Shown here piece by piece: positions 53,450 to 61,399 of a DNA stretch of 64,000 nucleotides. The notes beneath the pieces were generated by a model. The model was given only the letters and a program-made list of their open reading frames with translations, made no database searches and had not been told where the DNA came from. The DNA is from Comamonadaceae bacterium (GTDB lineage Bacteria > Pseudomonadota > Gammaproteobacteria > Burkholderiales > Burkholderiaceae_C), in assembly GCA_947451385.1 (NCBI GenBank), contig CANFYZ010000003.1, positions 1 to 64,000 of the forward strand, written 5' to 3'. How positions within the stretch are numbered: the stretch's first letter is position 1; each line of letters begins with the position of its first letter. A program made the translations under genes and the position numbers.

Positions 53450-54256
53450 TCAGTCGGTAAAAGGTCGGCTGGCCGCCAGGCATTCGGCGGCCCATTCGGT
53501 GGGCGGGGTGTGGGCTTCACGCGCAAAATTCACCACCTCGACGCTGACCGGCAAGTCGGCAGGCAAGGCAGCAAACAGGCCGCGCACATCGATGCTGCCG
53601 TCACCCGGCAACAAGCGCTCGCAGCGCGCGGTGTGGATCATTTGCGCGGAGCTGAAATGCAAGCCCGCCTCGGCGTCGCAGATTTGCGCGTAATGCAAAA
53701 GCTGGCGGGGGATGGCGCGGATATCGTCCAGCGTGGTGGTGGAGCGGCCAAAGTGCAGCGCATCGACCAAGATGCCTGCATTGCTGGGCATGCCCGCGCC
53801 TTGCACGATGCGCAGCGCGGCTTGGGCGTCTTTCACTTCGGTCCAGGGCATGAACTCCAGGTCGGCCGTCATGCCATAGGGCTGCATCACCTCGCACAGG
53901 CGGGCGTAGTTGGCCGTCAGTCGTGCTTCATCGGGGTCATCGCCCGCAACCAAGATGGCCTTGGCTTGGAGCTGTGCGCCCACGTCATACAGCGCGTCCC
54001 AGGTGTGCGGGTCGAAGTCGGCGTTGATGCGGATGATTTCTAAATCGAAGACACCCACACCGGTGTCACGCTGTGCGGCCAGCGTCTCGCGCAGCGCTTG
54101 AGGCTGGTCCAGCAGATGTTGCTGCGGCGCGCCCGGCGCGTTGGGCCACAGCCGCAGGCCCACGAACGGGTAGCCCGTTTGCGCCGCGATGCGAAGCGTC
54201 TCGACCGGAGTGCAGCGGTGCGAGCTCAGGTAGGCGAGGGAATATAGGCGGGTCAT
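53450..54256 (-). CDS. Xylose-isomerase-like TIM-barrel protein (possible 3-dehydroshikimate dehydratase)
   Basis: This is a 268-residue AP-endonuclease-2/xylose-isomerase-like TIM barrel. A Glu-Asp-Gln-Glu set suited to one divalent metal is visible: Glu134 (DLEFMPW), Asp165 (GILVDALHFGRS), Gln191 (YAQICDAEAG) and Glu240 (VSVEVVNF). The same quartet occurs in sugar epimerases and in QuiC/AsbF-type 3-dehydroshikimate dehydratases. His168 in DALHF is also in a likely catalytic spot. With an AroE-like dehydrogenase in the same cluster, dehydration of a dehydroshikimate-like compound is attractive, but plain epimerase/isomerase remains possible. Confidence 0.78.
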   Translation of the reverse strand: MTRLYSLAYLSSHRCTPVETLRIAAQTGYPFVGLRLWPNAPGAPQQHLLDQPQALRETLAAQRDTGVGVFDLEIIRINADFDPHTWDALYDVGAQLQAKAILVAGDDPDEARLTANYARLCEVMQPYGMTADLEFMPWTEVKDAQAALRIVQGAGMPSNAGILVDALHFGRSTTTLDDIRAIPRQLLHYAQICDAEAGLHFSSAQMIHTARCERLLPGDGSIDVRGLFAALPADLPVSVEVVNFAREAHTPPTEWAAECLAASRPFTD

Positions 54257-54261
54257 TCTTG

Positions 54262-54340
54262 TCCTCCGCCGGGCCGCCCCAAGGAGGGCAAGGCCCCCTC
54301 GGGGGGCAGTGAGTACACGCAGTGACGAACGTGGGGGCTC
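54262..54340. repeat. GC-rich intergenic palindromic repeat
   Basis: The gap between the NIPSNAP and TIM-barrel genes is filled by a GC-rich element containing GCCCCC-TCG-GGGGGC (54293-54307) and a GGGCCGCCCCAAGGAGGGCA arm. Sequences of this form recur between genes in comamonad genomes as I recall; no second copy was noticed in this window. It may split the minus-strand run into two transcription units. Confidence 0.55.
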
Positions 54341-54343
54341 ATT

Positions 54344-54970
54344 TCACTTCAGAGGTGATACAGCGGTGGGCAGGGCGATGGTCGAGACCATGTTCGTGGT
54401 CAGGTAGGCCGGGCCGCCTTTGGGCGGCCAGATGCCTTGGGCCACGGCTTCGGCGCGGATCTGGCTGCGTGCGTTCAGGCTGTCGTAGGCCCAGATGTTG
54501 TTGAAACGCAGCGGACCGTCGAGTGCGACCATGGCCACCACGCAAGGCGAGAGCTTCTCGCGTGCGGGCACCGCCTCTGCCCACAAGTCGATGGTGGGCT
54601 GCACGCCCCCGGGTTGGATGCCATAGGTGCGGATTTCATACACCGGGCCGTGGATGCCGGACTCGCTGCTCGGGCGCAACGGTTTCATCCAGTCAAAACC
54701 TTGGTAACTGTGCTGCTCCAGGCTCTGAAAGATCGCACCACAGCCGAAGGGGTTGGCGTGTTTTTGTGTGCGATCGCGTTCGCTGCGCAGCGCCTCCAGC
54801 GTGGCAAAACCACGCAGCACGAGCATCTGGTTCAGCTGGCCGATGTCGGTGAACCAGCAGCCCAGCAACTCGCCTTGGGCATCCGGGTGGGTGCTGTAGG
54901 CCTGAATCTGGGTGGCCGCTTGCGCAGCGGTGCCGAAGGGCAGGGTCAGGGTGGCGAGTTCGTAATACAT
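54344..54970 (-). CDS. NIPSNAP-family protein
   Basis: This is a 208-residue protein of the NIPSNAP/ferredoxin-like alpha-beta barrel family, with two related halves (YYELATLTLPFG at the start; PVYEIRTYGIQPGGVQPTIDLW after residue 105). NIPSNAP proteins have no settled function; small homologues often accompany catabolic enzymes as dimeric alpha-beta barrel enzymes or binding proteins. Starts at 54982 and 54988 are possible, but 54970 gives the typical M-YYELATL. It is 24 nt behind the flavoprotein gene. Confidence 0.82.
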   Translation of the reverse strand: MYYELATLTLPFGTAAQAATQIQAYSTHPDAQGELLGCWFTDIGQLNQMLVLRGFATLEALRSERDRTQKHANPFGCGAIFQSLEQHSYQGFDWMKPLRPSSESGIHGPVYEIRTYGIQPGGVQPTIDLWAEAVPAREKLSPCVVAMVALDGPLRFNNIWAYDSLNARSQIRAEAVAQGIWPPKGGPAYLTTNMVSTIALPTAVSPLK

Positions 54971-54994
54971 GGTGTTCTGCATTCCCAAAAAAGA

Positions 54995-56824
54995 TCAGTT
55001 CAAAGGGCTGTGCGCGGGGTCGGCATCAGCCATGTGGTGTGCGGCAATAAATCCAAAGGTCATGGCCGGCCCCAGGGTGATGCCGCCCGCAGGGTAGTGC
55101 CCCCCCATCACGCTGTTCATGTCGTTGCCGCCCGCGTACAGGCCCGGTATGGCTTGGCCACGGGCATCCAACACCTGTGCGTGTTCGTTGGTGCGCAGGC
55201 CCGCAAAGGTGCCCAGGCTGCCCATGACGATCTTCACCGCGTAAAACGGGCCCCGCTCGATCGGGCCCATGCACGGGTTGGTCAGGCCCCGCGAGGCGGC
55301 GCGTATGGCGTCGCCCTGGATGCGGTTGTAGGCGGTCTCGCCCCGGCCAAAATCTTTGTCTTTGCCGTCCAGGGCCAGGCGGTTGTAGCGGGTCAAGGTG
55401 GCTTGCAGACCGGCGGCGTCGATGCCGCAGGCCGCCGCCAATTCGGCCAGCGTGTGGCCGCGTTTCAGGTAGCCCTTGGCGAGCCAAGGGGCGAGGGGCA
55501 TGGGCGCGGGTTTCACGGCACCCAGACCGTAATAGCGGATGAAGTCGTGGTCACACAGCAACCAAGCTTCGGGCGTTTCGCCAGCAGGCGTGGCCGCCAG
55601 CAGGCCTTGCATCATGTCGTGGTAAGCGTTGGCCTCGTTGGTGAAGCGCAGGCCGTGGCGGTTCACCGCGATCAAGCCGGGCTTGGCGCGCTCGATCAAA
55701 TGCGGAAAGTGCATCGGCTCCCCTGCAGGTGCACCGCCGTCTTTGCGCATCTTGCTGCGCGGCACCAGCGAGACCGGGGCCAGCGCCGCGGCCTGCAACA
55801 GATCGCGGGCCACTTGCCCGCCCACGCTCTCGCCCAGGCGCAGGCCGTCGCCGGTGTTGCCTCGGCTACCGGCCGACCAGTGTTCGTGGCCGGTGGGCGC
55901 ATGCGGCAGCAACGCGCGTTTGCGCGCAGCATCGTGCGGAAAACCGCCACACGCCAGCAAGACGCCTTTGCGCGCATGCACCTGCACTGCGCCTTGGGGC
56001 GTGTGCAACTCAGCGCCCAGCACGCGTCCGTCCTCGCCGCCCTCGGCCTGGAGCAAGCGCTGGGCTGGGCTGCTGAGCCAGATCTCGCCGCCTTGGTCCC
56101 ACAGCGACCGCGCCAGCCCTGCAACCAGTGCGTTGCCGTTGACCAGTTGCGTGCCGCGGTGGTGCCGCAGCAGATCGCGCCCGTGGCGCAGCAGTTTTTG
56201 GGTCACGTACCAGAACGAGGCGCGCTGGTGCAATGCGTTGAAAAAATGGCGCATCTCCGCGCCCGCAGCGATGCCCATGCCCCACAACGTGGTCTCGTGC
56301 AGCGGCGGCTTGAGGTCGTGCAAGCGCGCGCCCAAGCGGTGGCCGTCAAAGGGCGCAGCACACACCGAGCGACCGCCGCTGGCGGCATCGGGCGTGTGGC
56401 CGTGAAAGTCGGGAATGGCATTGCCGTCGATGAACTGCAACGCCGTGCGGCGGCGAAAGAATTCGACCATGCGCGGGCCGTGTTCCAAAAAAGCGCGGGC
56501 ACGGGGTTCGTCAAAGCGTTCACCCAATTCGTGGCGCAGGTAGGACAGCGGTTGCGCGATGTCTTCGTGAAGGCCCGCCTCCACCGCCAGCGGATTGCGC
56601 GGCACCCACATCCAGCCGCCAGACCAGGCGGTGGTGCCGCCGTAGTGCGGGTCTTTTTCGGCGACGATGACTTTCAGGCCCAGGTGCGCGGCGGTGACCG
56701 CCGCCGACAAGCCGCCCGCGCCCGAGCCAATGACCAGCAGGTCGCAGTCGATGCATGCGGAAGAGGGCGAGGGCGGGGGCAAGGTCGAGGACGGGGACGG
56801 GGACGCGTGGGCCATGGCGGGCAT
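54995..56824 (-). CDS. FAD-dependent oxidoreductase, 3-ketosteroid-Delta1-dehydrogenase-like (copy 1)
   Basis: This is a 609-residue flavoprotein of the fumarate reductase/KstD superfamily. The FAD loop is VIGSGAGGLSAAV (near residue 31), with EKDPHYGGTTAWSGGWMWVP next. The C-terminal stretch GGNDMNSVMGG-HYPAGGITLGP keeps the Tyr-x3-Gly pair that in KstD polarises the 3-keto group. It starts with a low-complexity Ser/Pro tail (56760-56812), and Met4 is an alternative start. It is probably cotranscribed with the IclR gene (17 bp upstream) and NIPSNAP. It is paralogous to the flavoprotein at 59648. Confidence 0.88.
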   Translation of the reverse strand: MPAMAHASPSPSSTLPPPSPSSACIDCDLLVIGSGAGGLSAAVTAAHLGLKVIVAEKDPHYGGTTAWSGGWMWVPRNPLAVEAGLHEDIAQPLSYLRHELGERFDEPRARAFLEHGPRMVEFFRRRTALQFIDGNAIPDFHGHTPDAASGGRSVCAAPFDGHRLGARLHDLKPPLHETTLWGMGIAAGAEMRHFFNALHQRASFWYVTQKLLRHGRDLLRHHRGTQLVNGNALVAGLARSLWDQGGEIWLSSPAQRLLQAEGGEDGRVLGAELHTPQGAVQVHARKGVLLACGGFPHDAARKRALLPHAPTGHEHWSAGSRGNTGDGLRLGESVGGQVARDLLQAAALAPVSLVPRSKMRKDGGAPAGEPMHFPHLIERAKPGLIAVNRHGLRFTNEANAYHDMMQGLLAATPAGETPEAWLLCDHDFIRYYGLGAVKPAPMPLAPWLAKGYLKRGHTLAELAAACGIDAAGLQATLTRYNRLALDGKDKDFGRGETAYNRIQGDAIRAASRGLTNPCMGPIERGPFYAVKIVMGSLGTFAGLRTNEHAQVLDARGQAIPGLYAGGNDMNSVMGGHYPAGGITLGPAMTFGFIAAHHMADADPAHSPLN

Positions 56825-56841
56825 AAAAAGAAGGCGAGCGT

Positions 56842-57675
56842 TCAGACCGCGTAAATCGGTTTGCGTTCGTTTGCGTCAGCGGCACTGCCGGTTTCGGCGG
56901 TGAGCTGAAAGAAGGGCGAAGCCCCGCTGGCCGCGGCCAGTTGCTGCGCGGTGTGCATCAACTCGGTGGCCAAGGCGTCCATTTTTTCAGGCGTGAAGCG
57001 CACCGTGGGGCCGGCAATCGTCAGCACCCCAAACGCGGGTTGCCCCGCAAAACGCACGGGCGCAGACATCGCACTCAGGCCAATGCTGTAGGTGTCGGTG
57101 GTCACGCTGTAGCCGCGGGCGCGGCTCGTTTGCACCGCCTCGAGCACAGCTTGCAGGCTGGTCGGGGCGGCGGGGCCAAAGTCTTCGGGCCGTCCCAGAC
57201 CTTGTTTGGCCACGCGGGCCAGGGCCTCGTCGTCGCTCAAAGTAGACAGCAGAGCCCAGCCGGAAGACGAGCACGACAGCTGTGCGTCGCTGCCCATGTC
57301 GGGGTCATAGCGCAGGCCTTGCCGAGCGCCTTGGGCGCGGGCCACCCAGGTCAAACGCTCACCGTCAACCACCGACAGGCGGACCAGTTCGCCAGACACC
57401 TCGGCCAGCCGGTTCAGCAGGGGCTGGGCGATGTCCACAATGCCCGAGTTGCTGAGGTAGGACAGGCCCATGGCCACCAACTTGGTGGTGAGCAGGTAGT
57501 CGCCGTGGCCGCGGGCCTGACGCACATAGCCCAAGCGCACCAGGTCGTTCAGCAAGCGGTGCGTGCCGCTGCGGGGGATGTCGAGCCGGTCGGCAATGGC
57601 ACCCAGCTCCAGGCCCTCGCCGTGTTGCGACAGCAGTTCGAGAATGCTCAGGGTTCGTTCGAGGACACCGCTCAT
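56842..57675 (-). CDS. IclR-family transcriptional regulator
   Basis: This is a 277-residue regulator. An N-terminal winged HTH (VLERTLSILELLSQHGEGLELGAIADRLDI...SGTHRLLNDLVRLGYV) is followed by the IclR effector domain (VSGELVRLSVVDGERLTWVAR, GVLTIAGPTVRFT). The ATG at 57675 overlaps the Gfo/Idh stop by 4 nt; the open frame upstream is antisense-type extension and rejected. It probably senses the substrate of the surrounding cluster and acts at the palindrome at 58806. Confidence 0.93.
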   Translation of the reverse strand: MSGVLERTLSILELLSQHGEGLELGAIADRLDIPRSGTHRLLNDLVRLGYVRQARGHGDYLLTTKLVAMGLSYLSNSGIVDIAQPLLNRLAEVSGELVRLSVVDGERLTWVARAQGARQGLRYDPDMGSDAQLSCSSSGWALLSTLSDDEALARVAKQGLGRPEDFGPAAPTSLQAVLEAVQTSRARGYSVTTDTYSIGLSAMSAPVRFAGQPAFGVLTIAGPTVRFTPEKMDALATELMHTAQQLAAASGASPFFQLTAETGSAADANERKPIYAV

Positions 57676-58733
57676 GTGTGTTTCCCAGATGCCGAGAAGG
57701 TCGGACAGGTTTGACGCTGCCCCGACCGTGCCGCTTGCAGCCAGGCTTGCGTGGCCTGCAAGGTGCGCCAGCCGTCCAGGGCCGAGCAGATCGGTGTTTC
57801 GCGCCGCTCGGCCACCGCACGGAAGTGCCTGAGTTGTTGGACATACACGTCGATCTCGTGCAGGTTGCTTTGTTCGCGGGTCAATGCGTGGTGCCAATGG
57901 CGCTCGCCTGGGTAATGCCACAGCGCCAGATCGGGCAGCGACAGTGCGCCTTGCGTGCCCGATAAAAAGTGCGACTGCACGTTTTGGCGCGGGTACTGGC
58001 TTTGCTCGCCGGCACACAGGTCCCAGCACCAGGGTGACACGGCGGTGTCGGACACCGTCATCACCGCTTGCGTGCCGCAGGCAAATTCAAACAGGGCGCT
58101 GGCCGTGTCTTCGACTTCAAAACCCCTTACCGCGTTGGACTGGCTGCCTTGCACCGCGCGCACGTCGCCCAGCAGGTAGACCAGCATGTCGATGTCATGG
58201 ATCAGGTTGATCAGCACCGGACCGCCTCCCACCTGGCGGCGCCAGGCCACATCGAAGTAGGCGTCGGGTTTGTAGAAATTGGCCATCACGTTGGCACTGA
58301 CCACCTGGCCCAGCCTACCCTCCTCCACGATCTGGCGGGCCTTTTGCAAGATCGGGTTTTGGCGGCGGTGGTGGCCCACCAGCACTGGCACGCCGGTGTC
58401 TTTTTCCAGCTGGATCAGGCGTTCAGCAGCGGCCAGTGTGTCGGTCACCGGCTTTTCGATCAGCACGGCCAGGCCACTTGCCATGCAATCGGCCGCCACC
58501 GCCACATGCGTTGCGTTGGGCGTGGCGATCACTACGCCTTGGGGCCGGGTGGCCGCCAGCAGCGCGGCATGGTTTTCAAAGGTGGGGATGTGCCGTTCTG
58601 CGCACCACTGGCGACCCACATCGCCCGGCTCGGCCACGCCCACCAGAGCGAACTCGGGGGTTTTCAGGATGCGCTCGATGTGGGCCCGACCCATCACGCC
58701 AGCGCCAATCACGGCCAGAGGGAACTTGTGCAT
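57672..58733 (-). CDS. Gfo/Idh/MocA-family oxidoreductase
   Basis: This is a 353-residue NAD(P)-dependent dehydrogenase of the sugar/cyclitol type. The Rossmann motif AVIGAGVMGRAH, the diagnostic VLIEKPVTD (EKP lysine) and GGGPVLINLIHDIDML with the catalytic Asp/His region are present. Substrates in this family are sugars, inositols or other polyhydroxylated rings, which fits an alicyclic catabolic role. It is first of the minus-strand run, divergent from the AroE-like gene. Confidence 0.92.
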   Translation of the reverse strand: MHKFPLAVIGAGVMGRAHIERILKTPEFALVGVAEPGDVGRQWCAERHIPTFENHAALLAATRPQGVVIATPNATHVAVAADCMASGLAVLIEKPVTDTLAAAERLIQLEKDTGVPVLVGHHRRQNPILQKARQIVEEGRLGQVVSANVMANFYKPDAYFDVAWRRQVGGGPVLINLIHDIDMLVYLLGDVRAVQGSQSNAVRGFEVEDTASALFEFACGTQAVMTVSDTAVSPWCWDLCAGEQSQYPRQNVQSHFLSGTQGALSLPDLALWHYPGERHWHHALTREQSNLHEIDVYVQQLRHFRAVAERRETPICSALDGWRTLQATQAWLQAARSGQRQTCPTFSASGKHT

Positions 58734-58805
58734 GGGTGTTTTTAGCTGTGCTGTGTTTGCGTCAATGGCGCGAGTATATTGATTTTTGGAAATAAATTCA
58801 AATAT

Positions 58806-58818
58806 GGAATCTAATTCC
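58806..58818. promoter_or_regulatory. Palindrome GGAAT-N3-ATTCC, candidate IclR operator
   Basis: This 13-bp perfect palindrome lies in the AT-rich divergent region (58734-58839) between the Gfo/Idh and AroE-like genes. It resembles the TGGAAATNATTTCCA form recognised by E. coli IclR. A second, imperfect TTTGGAA...ATTCAAA sits about 20 bp to the left (58784-58802). Confidence 0.6.
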
Positions 58819-58839
58819 GTTTTTATGTATCATCACGGC

Positions 58840-59646
58840 ATGAACCCGACCCAGCCTTTGAACCTTGACGGCGCTTCGCGTGTCCATTTCATCGTGGGCG
58901 ACCCGATTGCCCAGGTCAAATCCCCCACCGGCGTGAGCCAGGCTTTTCAAGACGCGGGGCTGAACGCGGTGTGCATTCCGGCGCATGTGGCGCCCGCCGA
59001 TTTGGCGGCCTGGACCGCCGGCGTGTCGCGCTGCCAAAACGTGGACGGCATCATCGTCACCGTGCCGCACAAGTTCGCCTACTTTGATTTGTGCGCCACC
59101 ACCTCGGAGCGGGGCGCGTTTTTGAAGTCCATCAACACATTGCGCCGCAACCCCGATGGCAGCTGGCACGGCGACATGTTCGACGGCCAGGCTTATGTCC
59201 AAGCCCTGGCCCTCAAAGGCTGTCATCTGGCCGACAAACAAGCCCTGTTGGTGGGAGCGGGCGGGGCCGGTTCGGCCATTGCCTATGCCTTGGTCACGGG
59301 CGGCGTGCGCGAGTTGGCGATCCACGACCCCGACACGCTGCGACGCGACAGCCTGGTGCAACGCCTGGCGGCCCTGGGCAGGTGCACGGTGCGCGTGGGC
59401 AGCAGCGACCCGACGGGCTTTGACATCGTCATCAACGCCACCCCGGTCGGCATGAAAGCGGGTGATCCGCATCCGATCGATGCAACCAAATTCACGCCGG
59501 CCATGTTCATTGGCTGTGTGATCACGGCCCCGGCGGTGCCGCCCATGGTGGCAGCCGCCCGCGCGGCCGGCTGCCACACCCTGACCGGGACCGAGATGTT
59601 TGCGCAGGTGAAAGACCTGATGGTCGCGTTTTTGAGGGGGGCATGA
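58840..59646 (+). CDS. AroE-like (shikimate/quinate dehydrogenase family) protein, altered substrate site
   Basis: This is a 268-residue member of the shikimate dehydrogenase family. The catalytic Lys78 (VTVPHKF) and Asp115 (GDMFDG) are kept, and the cofactor loop is GAGGAGSAI. The substrate serine pair differs: GDPIAQVKSP has Val26 in place of the first Ser of the canonical SKS, and the loop MFDG replaces NTD. The cofactor-specificity stretch (IHDPDTLRRDS) has an acid where NADP enzymes prefer basic residues, suggesting NAD and a catabolic direction. The ATG at 58840 is likely; 58825 is possible. A flavoprotein gene follows after 1 nt. Confidence 0.87.
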   Translation: MNPTQPLNLDGASRVHFIVGDPIAQVKSPTGVSQAFQDAGLNAVCIPAHVAPADLAAWTAGVSRCQNVDGIIVTVPHKFAYFDLCATTSERGAFLKSINTLRRNPDGSWHGDMFDGQAYVQALALKGCHLADKQALLVGAGGAGSAIAYALVTGGVRELAIHDPDTLRRDSLVQRLAALGRCTVRVGSSDPTGFDIVINATPVGMKAGDPHPIDATKFTPAMFIGCVITAPAVPPMVAAARAAGCHTLTGTEMFAQVKDLMVAFLRGA

Positions 59647-59647
59647 C

Positions 59648-61399
59648 ATGCAGGTGCTGAAGCAAGGCCTGGTGGGTCTCCAAGACGGCGCGGAATTTGA
59701 TCTGGTGGTGGTTGGCGCGGGCGGCGCTGGCCTGTCGGCGGCGGTGTATGCCGCCATCGACGGGGCCAAGGTGCTGGTGGTGGAGCACACCGAATTCGTG
59801 GGAGGCACCACCGCCTGGTCGGCCGGGACCACCTGGGTACCGGGCACGCACCACAGCCGCATGGTCAACACCAGCGACACCTTGGCCAACGCCGCCACCT
59901 ACCTGGACCACGCCGTGGGCACGCAAGCGCCGGCCGCTTTGCGCGAGGCGTTTTTGCAGCACGGGGCTGCTGCGGTGGCGAAGATCGAAGCCCACTCGTC
60001 CATGCAGTACCGCGCCTATCCCAAACACCCGGACTACATCAGCGATTTGCCTGGCTCTACCCTGTGTGGCCGGGCGCTGGAGCCGGTGCCTTTTGATGGG
60101 CGTTTGCTGGGCGACTTGTTTTCTCTGTTGCGCCCGCCCATCCCCGAATTCACCGTGCTCGGCGGCATGATGGTGGACCGCACCGACATCAACCATTTGC
60201 TGGCCATGACGCAGTCATGGGCCTCCTGCAAGCATGCGCTGCGCATTCTGTTGCGCCATCTGCGCGATCGCCTCAGCCATGCCCGCGGCACGCGCTTGGT
60301 GATGGGCAATGCCTTGGCCGGTCGCTTGCTGCATTCCTTGGCGTCACACGCAAAGGCCACCTTGGCGCTGAACACCTCGGTGGAAGACTTGGAGCGCGAT
60401 GCCAGTGGCCGCGTGGTGGCGCTGCGTTTGCGCAGCGGCAGTGCGGTCTGCCGCGTGCTTGCGCGCCAAGGCGTGGTGTTGGCCAGTGGCGGTTTCAACC
60501 GCGATCTGGCACTGCGCAGCACGCGCCTGCCGGGTATTCCTGCGGAATGGTGCCCCGCTGCGCCCGGCCAAACGGGCGAGGCCCTGGCCCTGGCCCGGGG
60601 TCTGGGCGCGGTCGAGGGCCAGGGCGCGCAAAGTCCGGCGTTCTGGGCCCCGGTCTCGCTGCGTCGGCGCGCCGACGGCAGCACCGCCGTCTTTCCCCAC
60701 TTTGTCATGGACCGCGCCAAGCCCGGCATGATCACCGTCAACCAGGCCGGTGCACGCTTTGTGAATGAAAGCACCTCCTACCATTTGTTTGCTTTGGGCA
60801 TGCAGGCGGCGCAAGCGGTGCCGGCTTATTTGATCGCCGATGCCCAGGCCCTGCGCCGCTACGGCATGGGCATGGTGCGCCCGGGTGGCAAAGGTTTGGC
60901 CCCGTTTTTGGCCGACGGCTATTTGACCGAAGCCCCGAGCTTGGTCGCCTTGGCCCAACAACTCGGCATCTCTGCCGAAGGCTTGACCGCATCGGTGGCG
61001 AACAACAATGCCTTTGCGGAGACCGGCTTGGACACGCAGTTCCAGCGCGGCGTCACCGCGTACCAGCACAACATTGGCGATGCCACCGCCGGTGGCCCGA
61101 ACCCGAATTGGGGTGCCATGACCGAAGCCCCTTTCTATGCCGTCAAGCTCTACCCCGGCGACATCGGTGCCGCGCAAGGGCTGCAGACCAATGCACAGGC
61201 CCAGGTGTTGAACGCGCAAGGCCACGTGATTCCAGGCTTGTACGCGGTGGGCAACGACATGAACTCGATCATGGGCGGGGTGTACCCGGCCCCGGGCATC
61301 ACCATTGGCCCCGGTTTGGTGTTTGCCTACTTGGCCACGCAACATGCTTTGGGGCAAGGCCCGAGTCCCCTCGGGTCAAACCCTGAAAACGTTCAATGA
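59648..61399 (+). CDS. FAD-dependent oxidoreductase, 3-ketosteroid-Delta1-dehydrogenase-like (copy 2)
   Basis: This is a 583-residue flavoprotein paralogous to that at 54995. The FAD loop is VVGAGGAGLSAAVY near residue 21, followed by GGTTAWSAGTTWVPG. The C-terminal GNDMNSIMGGVYPAPGITIGP again has Tyr-x3-Gly as in KstD. It follows the AroE-like gene by one nucleotide (TGA C ATG), so they are coupled: an alcohol dehydrogenase making a ring ketone and a flavin enzyme that could desaturate next to it is a sensible pair. The substrate is unknown. Confidence 0.88.
   Translation: MQVLKQGLVGLQDGAEFDLVVVGAGGAGLSAAVYAAIDGAKVLVVEHTEFVGGTTAWSAGTTWVPGTHHSRMVNTSDTLANAATYLDHAVGTQAPAALREAFLQHGAAAVAKIEAHSSMQYRAYPKHPDYISDLPGSTLCGRALEPVPFDGRLLGDLFSLLRPPIPEFTVLGGMMVDRTDINHLLAMTQSWASCKHALRILLRHLRDRLSHARGTRLVMGNALAGRLLHSLASHAKATLALNTSVEDLERDASGRVVALRLRSGSAVCRVLARQGVVLASGGFNRDLALRSTRLPGIPAEWCPAAPGQTGEALALARGLGAVEGQGAQSPAFWAPVSLRRRADGSTAVFPHFVMDRAKPGMITVNQAGARFVNESTSYHLFALGMQAAQAVPAYLIADAQALRRYGMGMVRPGGKGLAPFLADGYLTEAPSLVALAQQLGISAEGLTASVANNNAFAETGLDTQFQRGVTAYQHNIGDATAGGPNPNWGAMTEAPFYAVKLYPGDIGAAQGLQTNAQAQVLNAQGHVIPGLYAVGNDMNSIMGGVYPAPGITIGPGLVFAYLATQHALGQGPSPLGSNPENVQ

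Noticed and set aside
54437-56854. Open frame of about 800 codons on the plus strand opposite the NIPSNAP and flavoprotein genes
   Set aside because: It crosses two real genes and their gap, shows no domain and no plausible start signal; codon-bias mirror of GC-rich coding sequence.
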